In this document: piece after piece, positions 11,508 through 26,300 of the stretch | Layout of the letters: each line of letters begins with the position of its first letter | How positions within the stretch are numbered: the stretch's first letter is position 1 | NCBI GenBank assembly: GCA_013400975.1 | Contig: WBMZ01014014.1 | Location: forward strand, 1-64,000 | Origin: Atrichornis clamosus | Lineage: Eukaryota; Chordata; Aves; Passeriformes; Menuridae | Direction of reading: 5' to 3' | DNA: 64,000 nucleotides | Position numbers and translations under genes: made by a program | The notes under the pieces: model-generated | What the model was told of the DNA's origin: nothing | The model's input: the letters and a program-made list of their open reading frames with translations, nothing else | Databases searched by the model: none

Positions 11508-14500
11508 CTGAACAGGAAACTGGGAAACAAAATTCTGAAGGAAAATATCAATTCTGTTCAACTTACTTGGCTGGTAAAAATGTAACCATAAAGCATGAAG
11601 AGGAAGAGTAATCAAGTTTAAAAGTGACATATTTTCATTTCTGGTCAAGGGACAACACAATTACTTCCTGACCCAGACAGAGGACAGGTTACAAAGGGCC
11701 AGTCTTGCCATAAAGACTGTACTGGTTAATACAAATTACACAGGTTAATACTGGCTTACACATTAATCATCAGGAAAATAATTTACATTACAACTTTTTT
11801 TTTTTTCCCCAGTCAATTACAGAACAGTTGTGAATGATTATTAAGTCATTACAGGACACATTAAAAGAAAGTAATACTGAAGTGTGATCAAACTAGAGAA
11901 ATCTAAGAAATAATACCAGTACATAGGCTCTTGTAAACGAAAAAGGGTTTATATAACCTAAGAGCAGCATCACTGGAAGTTCAGGCACAAGTGGCAATCT
12001 CACTCAAATTCTGTGTTTGTACAACAGACACCAAAATGAAAATTTTTAATACTGTTCAGTTTTCCATTCTCAGAAAACAAAAAGTTACTTAGACCTCTGC
12101 CTTGGAACACATCATTCATTACAAATTTCTGGCACAATAGCAGAAAACTTGCAATCCTACACTTCAGATACATCTTTCATACAATTCTGGGATAGCAACA
12201 GCATTCAGAAACTGCCACACTGAACATTGGTGTGAGTTACTGGAGGAAAGGACGTATAAAAGCTAAAGATCGTGTGGGGAGGAAAAACAGATATACTACC
12301 AATTTTCAGGTATCACTTTCTCTCACTATGTGTAAGGGTTTATCCCATGTCAGAGGATGACTCAAATCTTACAACATTCTTAAAAATTTACAGGTATTTC
12401 AATATCAATAAAAGAAGAATAAGGTAGAAAAATCAATAAAAACAGGGTACACAACTCTTGTAATTCAAGTGATTACCTGAGAGGGATACTTTGCTCATCA
12501 ATGCAAAAGGATTATAAGAAAAAAACAACAAAACAAATATTGTATAATGTAAAGGCTTGAATCTTTTTGCTGAATAAAATAGTGGCTGCTCTTAAAACAA
12601 CTACTTTGTGACAAAAGACTAAATTTCTTTAACTTTCTGGATTGCTTGGAAAATAGAAAGCATAATTCCATCTATCCAGCCTAATTTTCCCCACTTTGAC
12701 AGAATTGTTAATAATTATTATCAAGTTCATCACTACTTGATTATCAAGCAATTAATATAAAAACTCATTTCTTAATCACTGAAAGGCCATGAAAACTAAA
12801 TGGTATAATTAGTGTTATTTATGCTTACATGTAGAAAGACCAAAAATTTGCCTATTGGTCTGATTAAAACTTTACAGAGGGGACATAAAAGAATGCATAA
12901 AGGATGAAAAAAAGCACTGCTTGCTGTACCCTCTCTTATACTGTCATGATGGTAAATGTATCTTGAAAGAAGGACAAGATATAAATGATAGAAAAATAGG
13001 ATTCTACAACAGAAAATATGTACATTAGAATGAGCCTACAGAAATGTAGTAGATTAGCATCTTCAGGTAACAGTAAAAGTATTTTTTAAAGGTAACAGTA
13101 TTTTTGATGTATCTGATTCACGGATAACATATGAAAATATGATAATAGTTTTTAGATGAGGCATTAAATTATAAAGCCCTGTTCTAGCAGACATTGGTTC
13201 TAAAGACGTCTCGCTGGGTAGGGCCTGAAAGTCTTCTTTGAGTTATTTAATGACAGACATTATAAACAAAACTACATGGCAGGATGGTTAAAATTTTTTT
13301 GTATATATAATAATAAAGATACTAGTTAAGACCTGGATACTACAGCTGTTTGATTCTTGAAAGCTTAATTGAGGTAATTTATTAGAATTACTATCCGAGA
13401 ACATTTTTCATTCATAGAACTTTCATTCACATAATTTAGTTTCTGTGTCAGTAATATTTTAAAGCATTTAAATTTAAGGGAAATAAGAAAACAAAACCAT
13501 GAAAGAACTAAAAAAAAATGATGACAATGAAATAAAAAATACTGGCTACCAAAACACCAAGCATGAGGAAAATACCAAGAATAAACAGGCAAACAAAGGT
13601 TTGTGATTTTTTTTTTTTACATAACTATTCTTGTCTCTTTATTTTTGTTTTAAAAACCCCAAGATTTCTCCAAGATAAAGTAAGCAGAGGAGAGCTGTAG
13701 TCAGCACCACAAAGGCACTCCCCTGGCACTACAAGCAAACAAACTAAAACAGGAAAATTAAGAAGGTTTTCTATTTTCAGTACTGACAACTTCATAAATA
13801 TTGTGGAAATAAATTTTTAAAACCCCAACCTATTTTAAAATACTAAAATATCATACTTGCTTGATGCTATAGACTAGTGAGCAGTTGAGAGATTATAGCC
13901 TTTTCAGTTATCAGCTTGGCAACTACTGGCTTCCTAAGTAAATTAGTCTGAACTGATCAATGGTGGCAGATACATACCTGAAGTGTATTAAGTCCTGATT
14001 TGCCTTGTGCTTGCTTCTACATCGAGCTTCCCTTTTGCACAGACCCAATCTCTTGTCATTTGTGCTTGCATTTCACTCAAACAACAGTGAAATTATTCAT
14101 ACTGAAATCACCACAGTCCATGTTTGTTTATTATTAAAATGCATTATTGAAAAGCATGCATCACAAGACAGACTAATGCATGAGAAGTTTTCTAAGGATC
14201 ATCACCACTTTTTCATTAATCTCTAAAACAAGACTCAGAGAGACTAAGATACACCCACATTGTTCCCTGTCCTTCCACGGATGTGATCTGCAGATGAATC
14301 CACCATCTCTCATCAACAGTACAGAAAGAAAACACACACACCTACTAATTTCAGCCATTTACCTGACCTCTAACAATCTCAGACACACACAACAGCAACA
14401 ATAAAGTACCCCTTCCATACCTGTTTCAGTGTTTAAATTGATGATTACCAAAAACATTTATGGGTAGCAATACACAGCAAGAATTGCCTCACCACAGCCT

Positions 14501-17500
14501 TTCCCATGCTGCAAATCATAAAAACACAAACAGAAGACAAGGTAATAACCTGCCACGGTGCCAATACCAAGTGGTAGTACACGAAGCATCAATAATATAG
14601 AAAAATGTTTACAGCAAGAAGTAAATCTGACATGCCTCAAGAACGCACTGGAAGAACTTGCTACTTCTTAATGAGATTTTCTCCCAGGAACTGCATGGGT
14701 CCTCATAACTTGCTAAGGACCACAGATCAACTAAATAACTGATTTTGCAACTTCCATCATTAACATGTTAACCACAAACTATATGAGATTTCACATCTCT
14801 TCATACAACTGCTTTTTCTCTTTTGTGCATTTCTTTCCTACACCACCAGCATCCCAGAGAATAGAGTACTTCTAAAAAAAAAATGCAAAAGCCAGTTGGT
14901 TCAGATTTTGCTTGAAAGGCAATTTTGTCCACTTCCTATTTGCAGAAAACATGTTTTCTAAGAAATCTTAATAATTTTAAGTTCATACAGAGTGACTCTG
15001 TTCAGGGAAACCAATCTCAATGCATCTCAATGTACTTAAAGAGGTATGTAGAGATGCAATCTCATTTACACACCTCAAATTATTTTGCCTCATTTAAAAT
15101 GTAATTATAGGCACTTTTGCATTAGAACTAAAGCTACTTAAAATTGACTGTGAATAGGTGATATAAATCAAGAGCAGAAATTACTAAACACCATTAAGCA
15201 CATTAAAGAAAATCAGAAAATGTTTTGTGTTATTTTAACCAAATCCAATGCTCATCCAAACACTGCTTCCCACACACTACCAGTAAATAAAAAAGACCTC
15301 AAGCTTTAATCTAATCACTTCCTAAAAAAATGTGACAATAAGATTGCAATTAAATGTACACTGAGTTCTGTGAATACTTTGGTATGTGTAGATACATTTT
15401 CCTAACTCGCAAAATAAAAAAAAAAAAAAAATTAAGGTACCATCTGCACAGTACAATGAAGTGTGGTGCAGATGTAGATAAGGCTCCTCAGGAGGACAGT
15501 CAGCCACAGTGGAGGGCTGCATTAATATAGGATGTCCCTAATTTACCTGGAGCACTGCACTGTGTCATATAAATACAGACTTCTCCACCGTTTAGTTACA
15601 AACTGTCATGCTTTGATGGCTAGTACATGAAGAGAAACATCAGGTGAGGAACTAAAAGTACAAATGCAACCAACAGTGTTTGAATCCTGGCTTCCTGCTT
15701 GCTAATTTGATTTTGATAAGCCTGAACCAGCGTTATCTGATGAGAAAGTGTACCATGTTGCCTGTTCTGCTGATGATTTTGGGCACGATGACTTTGCCTC
15801 AGCAGAACTCTCAGTTCTTATCAGAGTTGGACAATCAAATTGGTTTTTTCAGTTTTCCCACCCTAACCCAGCTCTGACCTCAACCTTTTAATTTTATTTA
15901 AATGCAGTAATTTAAAAACAAGAGTAGTTTTTTCGTCTGTTTTTGTTACTCCTGGTAATTCACTTGTAAGGAGAGCAATTTGCATTTCATATTGCAAATA
16001 CTAAAAGACCATCAGAGTTTCTTTCAGCTTCCTTCTACTTTCTCATAACCAAGGTGCTGAAAATCACTGCTGTACTGCTGAGTGTGTAGCAAAAGGGGAA
16101 AAACAGAGCAGAGTGGAGAAAAAAGGGAAGAAAATAGGTGAAGGCAGAGGACAGGAATGAGAGTGCCGGGGAGGAGAGAGGGAAGGAGTCTGTGTGATAG
16201 GAAGACTAAGGTTGACAGCCATAGTAGCAGCATATACTCAACAGATTTAATATATTATTAACAGCTGCATGACTCAAGGTTTTGATTACAAACTACTTGG
16301 ACAGTTGTCCTGCTCCACTACATTGGTTTTGCAAAAACTACTTGAACACATCCCTGTACAAGCAACTGACAAAAAAAACTTGTATATCACATCCTTCTCC
16401 TTTTTGGTTATGAAAGTACTCTTTGTATTTTACACATGACAAAAACCTTTAAATATTATTTTCCTACTTTTCCTGTAACACGTAATATGCTCAGAAGTAC
16501 TTGGAAGTTCACTGGCAAGCCTTCAACAGTGAACAATAATTTATTACTCATGTAACTATAACACAAAACCAAATTGCAATTTCTAGATGTGTTTTTTTTC
16601 TAAATATATATAAATTTAAACTACTCTTCAGACTAAAGCAGAGAAAATGAACAGAGGTTTTTGTTCCTGCTTTAGTAAGAAAAAAGCAAACAGAATAAAG
16701 ACTGGTAAAATATTTCTACTTATTACAGACTATCCAAGAACCAACAGAATGATGCAAGTGAACATCATTCAGCAGTGTATTAGTAAAATTAAAATGTGAA
16801 AGGCACAATTGAGGTGCTTCACACTACCTTCTACTTGTAGCTCAGGAGACCCATTTCCAAAATGGACAAAATCAGCTCTAGATAATTTTTTAGCAACTAA
16901 ATAACAGCTTGAAGGTACTGGGATTAGATGATCTAATACAAAGGCTAACATGAGAACGTATAACAGATTTCCTGTGTGTAAAACGGAGCTATTAGAAAAG
17001 GCACTGATATATCGTTCACCAGGATCTTTGGAAGAAAAAGAAATCACTTGCAGTGAAGATTGCTTTCCTTGTGTTCCCTCACCTCACTGGCAGAACAGTA
17101 AAATGCAAGAACAGGTGTACTAGGAAGCAGCACAGTGTAAGAGGCTGGACATAGTTTTGTGTTGAACAGTGTCCTAGTACACTCAACTGCCTCAGAACAG
17201 TGAATGAATTTAAAATAAATTCCAGGTTTACATTTTCACAATCCTGTAATTTTCATAAAGACTTCTAATTTAACCTCTAAAAACCTAGTAGCTTCTTTCT
17301 GCCTTCCTTTCCTTCTTATGCAAAATGACACTTGGGAGCAAAAGCAGTTTTGCAAACTTTACTGAAGAGCAACATATTCATGTCCAAATAAACTACAGGT
17401 AACAAAATGAACAGTTCCTCATCTTCCATTAGTTACCACAGCAATCACCAAACAAATTACTGTCATTTGCTCTGCATTTCTTTACCATAGTCTATCCCTC

Positions 17501-18900
17501 TGTATTCCAAGGTTTACCCCATGCAAATCAGCATGCAAATTCATATCAGTAACCAGCATGACATACTACATCATTCTTTAAGACAAAAGATTACACTTAA
17601 TTTTTTGATGGTCCTGTTTTATTTGCAGTGGAAAACTGTAATAAACTAAGATGTTCAGTATTTAATTCTAGAAATTATCATTCTTTACATGTGTGATTTT
17701 ACAAACCTTTAAAAAATGTATTTAACATCTGAAAAACCTTACATTGCTTAAAATCACAAAAGAGTTCAAAATCTGTGGATGTTGTTCTCCTTTACAAACT
17801 AAAGGAGTATCAAAAATTAGTGTAATTGTTCTTAAAAAAGCAAACATTCTTCAACATTAAATTATCTGGAAATGTCCAATAAACTGTAGCAAGAATACAT
17901 TCAGTGCAAAAAAATTAAAACTTTCTATTTTTAAATAGTATTTGAAAATCAGGTAATAGTCAAAACTGAAGCAGATGTGCACCAAACTGCAAATGTTCTA
18001 CTGATTTAGTTGAAGTCTTTCTTTTGCCAATTGACAGATACACATTAAACAACACACACAGATCCATTAATACCATTATAGCTGGGTCAAAAATCAGGAC
18101 TGTGCTAGTAAACCATAATCAATTCCTAATTAACATAAAAGATCTATTAAACACAATGGTTTGAGTTCATCATAATTTGGAACAAACACAGTTTGCAGGA
18201 GCTACATGCAAGAAATAGTGCACACATATCCATCTCCTCATGTGCTGCTGCTTGTAATCCAATTTAGCATTCTTGTTTTTCAGCTTAGTTCAAAGTGCTC
18301 CCAACAGGTTCTTGTTCCCCATCCTGGAAAAATCCTTCAGGCCACTTTGTTTTCAGTTGGGTTTTTTTCCCCAAAGGTTTTGAAAACCTCTTTGCTTTGG
18401 GATTTCAGTGATCAAATTTTTTGATGCCTTCTCTTTCTTTTAATTTTATTTATGGTGGTTCCCATTTCTAATTATTTGTAATTTCATCCTCTGTTTATGG
18501 GTAACTGCTGATGATTCTCAAACTTCTGAGTGCTTTCTCATTCTCCTATGCTAGTTTGTTTTGCAAAACAGAAGTCTGAATCTACACAAATATTATTCAA
18601 GGGAGATGCTAATACTTTACTCTGCATTATTTCTTCATCATTTAAGGTCAGAGGTTTCAATTCAGCATTGTCTCCTCCCTACCTCTACCCACACAAACTG
18701 TCAAAATGTCTAGTTCCTTTTTTGGTACCACTCCCAACACACATGCTACAGTGTGCCACCTTCTGACAAATTGTACTGTCCTTCAAACAAGCCTACTCCT
18801 ATTTTTTTTCTGCTTTATCTTTTAAAGATGTTATGAGGATCTACTCAGCACAGATGTAGAATAGCTCTGAAAATAACTAAAAAATAATAATTTTTTTCAC
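11508..18900. other. Large intron, first part: AT-rich, no named element
   Basis: The sequence is AT-rich with many A and T runs. Weak local duplication occurs around 13065-13103 (ggtaacagta twice). Splice-like motifs are scattered on both strands, but none makes an exon that fits the phase chain. I see no CR1 or LTR. Confidence 0.4.
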
Positions 18901-19380
18901 CAGCAGCATTGGGTACTATGCCTTTTTCCTGTCCCTTTCCTTAGTTCCAATCAGACTTTCCTGTAGTTCCTGTATGTATGGGATGACAATCCTGTACCTC
19001 TCTGCCAAGCAGCCAATCCCTTCTGCTTTCACCCAGTGCACAAAGAACACTGGCCACAGCTTCTTTGGCTGTGACCTGTCTTAGAACAGCGAAGGCTCTG
19101 GGTACGTGGGCCTCCTCTGTCAGGAGACAGTAACAGTGCCCCTTCCCATCTTCTCTAGCAGGATGCCACAGGGGAAGTGAAAAAAGCCGAAGAGCTGTCC
19201 CTGCAGTTATGGTAAAGGTGAGGAAGCAAACAGGGGCCTTTGCTGACTCCTTCCCCTACAGGAAGCACCTGCCTCCTGCAGCAGCTCCTGCTGTTGCAAG
19301 ACAGGTAAGAGAGGCCGGCAGAGGCAAAGCAGAGGCAATGTGAAAAGCTGCTCTCCTCAGTAACCACGTCTGCTATCCTG
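18901..19380. other. Relatively GC-rich unassigned segment
   Basis: Base composition rises clearly over the surrounding intron. Frames on both strands are short, the longest being 70 codons on the minus strand at 19155-19367, and none looks like a known domain. It could be an old repeat, a regulatory segment or an untranslated exon; nothing in the sequence decides this. Confidence 0.3.
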
Positions 19381-20550
19381 AACAGTGTTCCATGGTGAGT
19401 TAGTGTATTTTATGCATTTGTTTGATTGAGACAAAGTTTTTAAAGGCTGGAATAATGGGTTTGGGGGGGTTTTTTGGTCTTGTACAGCTTTGAGCAAATT
19501 GCCACCACTTAAATATTTAATATCAACAATCATAACAGCAACAAACAATGATAAGTGCACTCTATGGATACTGAATCTCTTTGTAGGGTCCCCTAGAAGT
19601 CATTAGGTGTCCTCCCCCATAAATATTTAATGAAGATTTTATTTCCAGGCACTTCCACTGTCTAAAATGTGCTCTTGAAAAGCCTGTGAAAGCACACAAT
19701 TGTTAAATGAAGACCAAAGAGGGAGGGATATTACTTCTGCAGTTTACAAAGTTTGAGCACTTTATGTCAAATGATACATGGGGTTATTACAGCTCTGTCT
19801 TGAGTAATGGTTTTAATTTTGTATTTCATCAAAGGAGACTGACCATTGTATTGCTAGTAGAGGGTTAGAAGTGACTTATCTGGTTAATATTTTAGACAGA
19901 GGTAACCATTCTGCAACTTGCATGTTGAAAGGATAAGGTGGCGCACCAGCTGTGTAATTAAGAGAAGAGACCATGGAGTGGCCTTTAACCAATATAATTT
20001 TTAACATTAACTTTGGTCTGGGAATGAAAAGTCAATCCCAAGGGAGCCAAAGTAAAAATCAGTAATTTACTGTTCTACAGAAATAGGTTCAATACAAAAT
20101 GTAACTTTGACTCATGAGGCATATATGAGAAACATGCACAATCTGTGGGGCCTTCCATCAAAGAAAATGGCATTGCTCTATTTTTCCTTTTTTAACTCTT
20201 ATATATCGAAGTGATGTATAAGCATTTTTAGGTGTGGTGGTATGGGAAGTTCCAGGCATACCTGAAGCATTTTAAGTTTAATAACTACATAAATAAGTTA
20301 TTTTTTTATTTATTTCTCTCTTCATCTGCACTGTGTATGGAAGTTTAGAAGTTTGAACACAATGTCTCTGAAGAGGTTTCTAAACACAAAACAAATGAAA
20401 CTACTTAGTTAATATCACATTAAGACTTCCATAATTATATTATGTTTATTACTGTGCAGCTATGGTACTCAGTAACAATAAACACAGTCATTCTGCTCTC
20501 TATCATCCCATTTACCATCATTTTCAAAAATTTTGTTTTTAATTGTGTGT
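19381..20550. other. Intronic AT-rich stretch, nothing recognised
   Basis: No repeat family, exon or structured element is visible to me in this part of the large intron. Confidence 0.4.
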
Positions 20551-21620
20551 TTCTTGCTGGTCCTGCTGCATGAACACCACAAGCCAGTGAGAGCTTCAGT
20601 GTACACTCCCTTCAAGGCAAGGCTTTAGCCCTTGAAGCTTTAAAGAGGGATAAAAGGAAGACACTGACCTGGGGGTGGGTCTCTCCCAGGCAGAAGCTAT
20701 TAGAGGAAATTCATTACACAGTGGAGGAAAGGAGGGCAGGGAGACTGTAGAAACGGCTCTGGAGCCCTGCTGAAGGGGAGGCTGGTACACTTGTGACAAG
20801 CAGGACCAATGTCCCTGCCTACACTGACAGCTCCTCGGGGTACCTCTGCTGCCTCCCTAACAAGTTCACTGAACTTGATGCTCTCCACTACAAGCTCAAT
20901 ACAAATTCTTACAGCCTAAGTGAAATACATTCTGCCTCCTCACAAGCACATACATATTCTTACACTGGACAATGCTAGAATTATTTAGTACATTGAAGTT
21001 ATTTGAATCATTCTGTGCCCTGCTGTCCTTCTGTACATTTTATCCTAACCTATCTATCAGATTCATCATTCAAATGTTATGCTCCATAGGTCAAATACCT
21101 GACTTCTGCATGATCTTTAAGGCTAATAATAAAGATAAAAGTAGTACAAAGTAACAGTATGAAAAGACTGTATTAGCTTTGAAAGTAAGCAAGCATTATT
21201 CTGGAAAAGGAGATGGTGATGATACATTTACACATCCAGGTGAAACTCACTGTCCTTGCTGAGTAGTGTGGAAATGTGAACTTGCACAAGTGCACCAATT
21301 CACTGCCATCAGCCTCTGTCTTGCACCCTCACCATCAGCACGGCAGTGCCACTGTGAAAATCACCCCGTGGCACAGTGTCCCCTTGCTGTGCCCAAGGCA
21401 CCTGATGAAGGTCCCAGGGTGCTGCATCGCGACTGTTCTGCACCTGCAGCAGGCAGGAGCCTTGTGCACGCAGGCTGCAGCACTGCTGCACAGCTCTGTA
21501 ACATTCCCTCCTGCCCCACTAGGGATCCTGCTGGGCTGTCCACCTGGGAAGCAACTTCTCTGGCAGGGATGCTGTCATCAACAGAAAAAAGGTTCCTTCA
21601 GAAAGCAGGTTAGCAGAAAT
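20551..21620. other. Two GC-rich islands of unknown nature
   Basis: The islands lie at about 20560-20870 and 21250-21620. They have overlapping frames on both strands, including 141 codons at 21276-21701 plus, which is typical of GC-rich noncoding DNA with few stops. I recognise no CR1 or LTR consensus and no protein domain. Confidence 0.3.
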
Positions 21621-22845
21621 ATGTTGAACCACTGGCAGTCTAATAGCCATCATTTTAAATTTCTGTTTTTATACAAATATACAAGAATATACAGGGTCTA
21701 AGACACACTTGTAATCCTTCACAGTTTCTTTAAACTGTAAAACAGTCCAAAATTTCCATTAAGTGAAGTTTTAAAATCCAGTCGCTATAATCTCTAATTT
21801 GTAATTTCACAAAGTTTAACGAGATGGAATTTGCATTATCATAAGTAACAACACAGAAAATATTATGCTATAACTGAGTTAGTGTTTGAAACACATGTAT
21901 AACTTAGTTAGAAACCACTTACTGTACCATTGTTCAGCCATATTGACTGGTTTGTTGGATCAGTTTTACTGTGTGACTGAGACACACATAATGGTTTTAT
22001 TTGATTTACAATTTAATTCCATGCTTTGATATATGCAAAACATCCTGAGGATATCTTTTTCATAACATTAAGGGCCTCTAAATCCAAGTAGAATGACACC
22101 CACTTGTTACAATCCTGTATGAACTAATGGCAGAAACCTTTCAATAACTAACAATTTCCACTTAGAAACAACTGTTATCTGGGTGTATAAGAAAAAAAAC
22201 CTCCCGTAAACAAGCACATTTTAAAAAAAGTGTTATTAAGATTGAGGTGGAATATTCTTCTCTATAGGTATTTTAAAAATAAGATCCAAACAGCATTTTA
22301 CTTTGCAACACAATTAAATACAGATTTTCTATTATAAGAATTTTAGTTTTGCCACTCTCACAGAACCTTAGGAGAATAATCACTGAGTGCACTCTTAGGC
22401 TTAGAAATGCCAGAAAGTTTGCATGCATAGAAATGCATTAGAAGTTTGCTGTGAATCAACTGTGGTGAAAAAACCAATTATCTACAATCTCTTAACTGAA
22501 AAAACACTTCTTTTATTATTTAGGAGATAATTATTTACTTCTACATGAAAAAGAAAATGCATTAATACACGTGCTATGCTAAAGATGAATAATGGCTTTC
22601 TTAGGGAAATGTAAATTTATGACACTTCACTAATGCTGGAATCAAAGGAGCTTTCTAGCTAGCTATATTTTTACAGTATTAGGCCCATCTCACACAGTTA
22701 TTTAATAATTATTTCATAAAGATTCCATTAGTCTCATCAAAAATTTTTTGCTAACTTGAACAAAATGCCACATTCTCAGTTATTTAAGGTTCACCATCAT
22801 ACTAAGTTAGGCTACTGATTGCTGATTTTTCACTGATTATAGAGA
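21621..22845. other. Intronic AT-rich stretch, nothing recognised
   Basis: It contains one minus-strand exon-like segment, 21923-21968, that does not fit the proposed phase chain. Otherwise I see nothing. Confidence 0.4.
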
Positions 22846-23385
22846 ACACAGAATCAATTAGGTTGGAAAACATCCTTCAAGATCATCAAGGCCATCCATT
22901 AACCCAACACTGCCAAGTCCTCCACTAAACCATGCCCCTAGGTGCTTTTGAATACCTCCAGGGGTGGTGACTCCACCACTGCCCTTGGCAGACTGTTCCA
23001 AAGCCTGACCAACCTTTCCGTAAAGAAATTTTTTCTAATATCCAATCTAAGTCTCCTCTGATGTAACTTGAGGCCATTTCCCCTTGTCTGTCATTTGTTT
23101 CCTGGGAGAAGAGCCCGATCCCCACCCAGCTACACCCTCCTATCAGGCCGTTGCAGAGAGCAGTAAGGCTGAGCCTCCTCTTCTCCCTCCTCTCCCTCAT
23201 CCCCAGCTCCCTCAGCCACTCCTCATCAGACTCGTGCTCCAGACCCTTCCCCAGCTCCACTGCCCTTCTCTGGACATGTTCCAGCACATCAGTGTCCTTC
23301 TTGCAGTGAGGGGCCCAGACCTGGACACAGGATTCGAGGTGCGGCCTCACCGGTGCCCAGCACAGAGAGCAGTGATCGGGATTAT
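22846..23385 (-). mobile_element. CR1 LINE 3' fragment (minus orientation)
   Basis: Read on the minus strand, the copy ends at about 22846 with ccaacctaattgattctgtg, the characteristic CR1 terminus. Upstream of that lie the usual 3'-region phrases such as gactgttccaaagcctgacc and gccattgccccttg-like text in their plus-strand complement. It is 5'-truncated near 23385. The 154-codon minus-strand frame at 22925-23389 lies entirely inside it and is a repeat shadow, not a gene. Confidence 0.93.
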
Positions 23386-26300
23386 CCATAGTATTATCTT
23401 ACGCTGTATCTCAAGTGGGTTCCAGAGTGTGTAAGTAATGGTAGTAGCTGTGGACATAACTGTTATTTTTTCTCCAAATACAGCTTTCTGACTTATGAGA
23501 TAAAAAAGTGAATTCCAAATTCTAAAAATACTTAACTTTTTGGAAAAACAAAAAAGCAAACCAACAAATGACAAGAAGAGGTAACACGAGCACTATTCAA
23601 TTGGAACCATCTGAAGTACTGAATCAGAATGAGCCAGGACTTCTCATTTTCAAAGGAAGAACCTGCTGAAGAACAACATCACGTAACAGGCTTTTTGTGA
23701 AAAGGATGATTTGAATGAGGTGACCTGCTACTTCAGTCAACTGCAGAAGACAACAGACAATTCCCAAAGGGCTTGCAATGTGCTTGTGCCTATTTTTGAC
23801 AAAGGAGGTAACTAAAACTGAGACTTTTTAAGACACATTTTAACTAGAGGGCTGAGAATAAAAAGTTGAAGACAACTAATGAAAGTGATCTTGAAGTAAG
23901 AGTTCAAATCAAAGTCACTCTGAACTGCTAGATTCTAAGTTTTGAATGTGGTGGTCTCTTTTCTATTTTTCCTTCTTTCTCTCCAGCCATTAAGGAAACA
24001 AAATTACTGGTGAAACAAGTACAATTTATCAGAATGAGGAAGAACAGCAAGAAAAGGCTGTTGCAGGTATAACTCCTCATGCACTTGACCTGAGAAGTGA
24101 TTTAAATGGAATGGATACTGTATCAAATGTGTAAGCCTAACAGACTGACAATTTAGGGACAAAATCAGGAAGGACCCAGCACAAACTGAAACAAAACCAG
24201 CAAGGGGCAAAGAACAATATAAATTATGTCAAAAATATGCTCAATGGTTACAGAAAGACCTGGGAAAAGATTGCTAGATCATTCTATTGCTAAGGAAATC
24301 TGTCAGCATGTGATCCTGAAAAACCAGGATTAAATGCCCTTTGTACTTCAGACTTCACTGAAGATCATATGTGAGTAGAGGGTTAACTTCATTACAACAA
24401 TGACAAAGCTTGAGACTGACCTGGACGACGGACTAAAATCTTTTCAAATAAAAAAGAAAATCCTGTTTCTCATCAATGGTGAGGTGGTCTTCAGCTACAG
24501 TAAGAAATATTCAGTTCATATGTCAACATAAACTTTCCACTGGTGAGAAGATAAGACACTGCAATAGATTGTCTACAAATAAGGTGAAATCTCCAAGAAC
24601 GGATTTTTTAAGAACCAGATACAATAGAATACTTTCAACCAGAGATTAATTTCAAGCCTATTTTCTATGGCTCTGTCATGTGGCTCTGAAAACCTCTGAA
24701 AAGTGACCACTGCCATAATCTGGAAGATGTCACAGTGCTTAGAACATTATGCTGAAGAGGTTTCAGCAGTTTGACCTCTACCACTTGATGTCTGCAAAAC
24801 ACTTCCATAACCACTGCAATGTGCTGGGAAAATCACAGAACATGTAGAAGTACCTCTATGTTTCTTGTTTTGTGTTTTTTTCTGTGTTGCTTTTGTTTGG
24901 GTTTTTTTGAACTACTCATGCTGCTCTAGCATAAGAGGAAGGAGAAGAGAATTCAACAGAAAAACGAGAGGCAGACAAGAGGCAAGTGATAGAGTAATAA
25001 AATAGTAGACTAAACATTCTAAGCAGTTCTTTCTTTTACTTACAAATGAAATTCAAATGCCAATAACCTTTAATACCTTTCATGTATGAGAATATATTGA
25101 ATGAGCATCTAGATTATTATTATCTGGGATTATTTTAGAGCTATTCCACATCACAAGTCAAAAATGACAGGTAGGCAAGGTTTTCATGGAGTGTTAACAG
25201 GCCAGCAGAATGCCTCACTGCAGTTAAGCCAGAGACACAACTGAGTGCAGCTCAACTGACTCCCAAGTTCATTCCAACTGATCTCGTTAGCAAGGAACTC
25301 ACCACAGCAGTATTAACCTGAGCTCCCTAATCCTTCCAAACCCTTGATCTGAATTTGCCCTTAGAAAAATTCCCTAGATCAGGTCAGTGTCAAAAAGTCA
25401 GTCTCACTCAATGGTTACTACTCCAAAACCTCTTTTACCCTGTTTTTCACTTCCGGGTAAGCAGCTATTCAGTGCAATATCCAGTACTTGCATTAACTTC
25501 ACACTTATTTTTGCCTGCTCATAAACTGCAGCTGCAGGTCCCAAGTTCCTGCAGCCCATAGGCCTCAACCACTCTCTTCAGATTGACTACTGAGCTATTT
25601 GAGATTGACCCTGAATTTACATAATTCATGTAAAAAACCAGCTGCAGGGAGAAAACACTGATGGACTGGACTGTTTGCAATAGATTTTGAGGAAGCAACA
25701 CAGTAAGATACATCAGTGGTGCTGTGGAGAGTGCATTAGGATATGTTACTTTTTTTTTTTAATACAACTATAGTGGGCTGAAGGAGACCAGCCTAATGCT
25801 GTGACTCTGAAGTATGAAAAACTAATTGCAAAGTTGTGGTAGTGACCCATTTCACGATGCAAAATCTTTTAAGGTCACGCTATGAAGACAAGGGTGGGAG
25901 CAGGTGATTTCCACAGACACCTGTAAAATAGATGTTTCATGATTTCCTATTAAATTCATAAACCTTACCACTGCAAGCTTCACTTTAACCATCTGCCTTG
26001 TGTATCAAATGTACTATATGAAACAAGCATGCAGGAAAGGTTAAAATATGCAAAAGAAGAAAGTGCTGGAAGTGTTGCTTCTGTATTTTAAAGTATGAAA
26101 TAAGGAACCAAACAATTACAGGGTTTTTTCTACTGCTTGGGTTTTTCTATTGTGTTAGGGTTAAGTAAGGTCACTAGATAAGCAAGTGAACAGCTGAAAG
26201 TTTATGAGCCCATGCACACATCTGTAGTATAATGTAAAGAAACTGCAAAAGCTAGGAGTTGGGAATTTGTCAAGAGAAGCATCCAGAAGTAATGTGCAAA

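Noticed and set aside
21923..21968. Minus-strand exon-like segment reading KTDPTNQSIWLNNGT
   Set aside because: Runs phase 2 to 0 and would displace 11474-11507, which fits its downstream neighbour better; acceptor tract is weak.
22925..23434. Overlapping long frames on both strands (154 and 116 codons)
   Set aside because: Entirely inside the CR1 fragment at 22846-23385 or running just past its end; repeat shadows.
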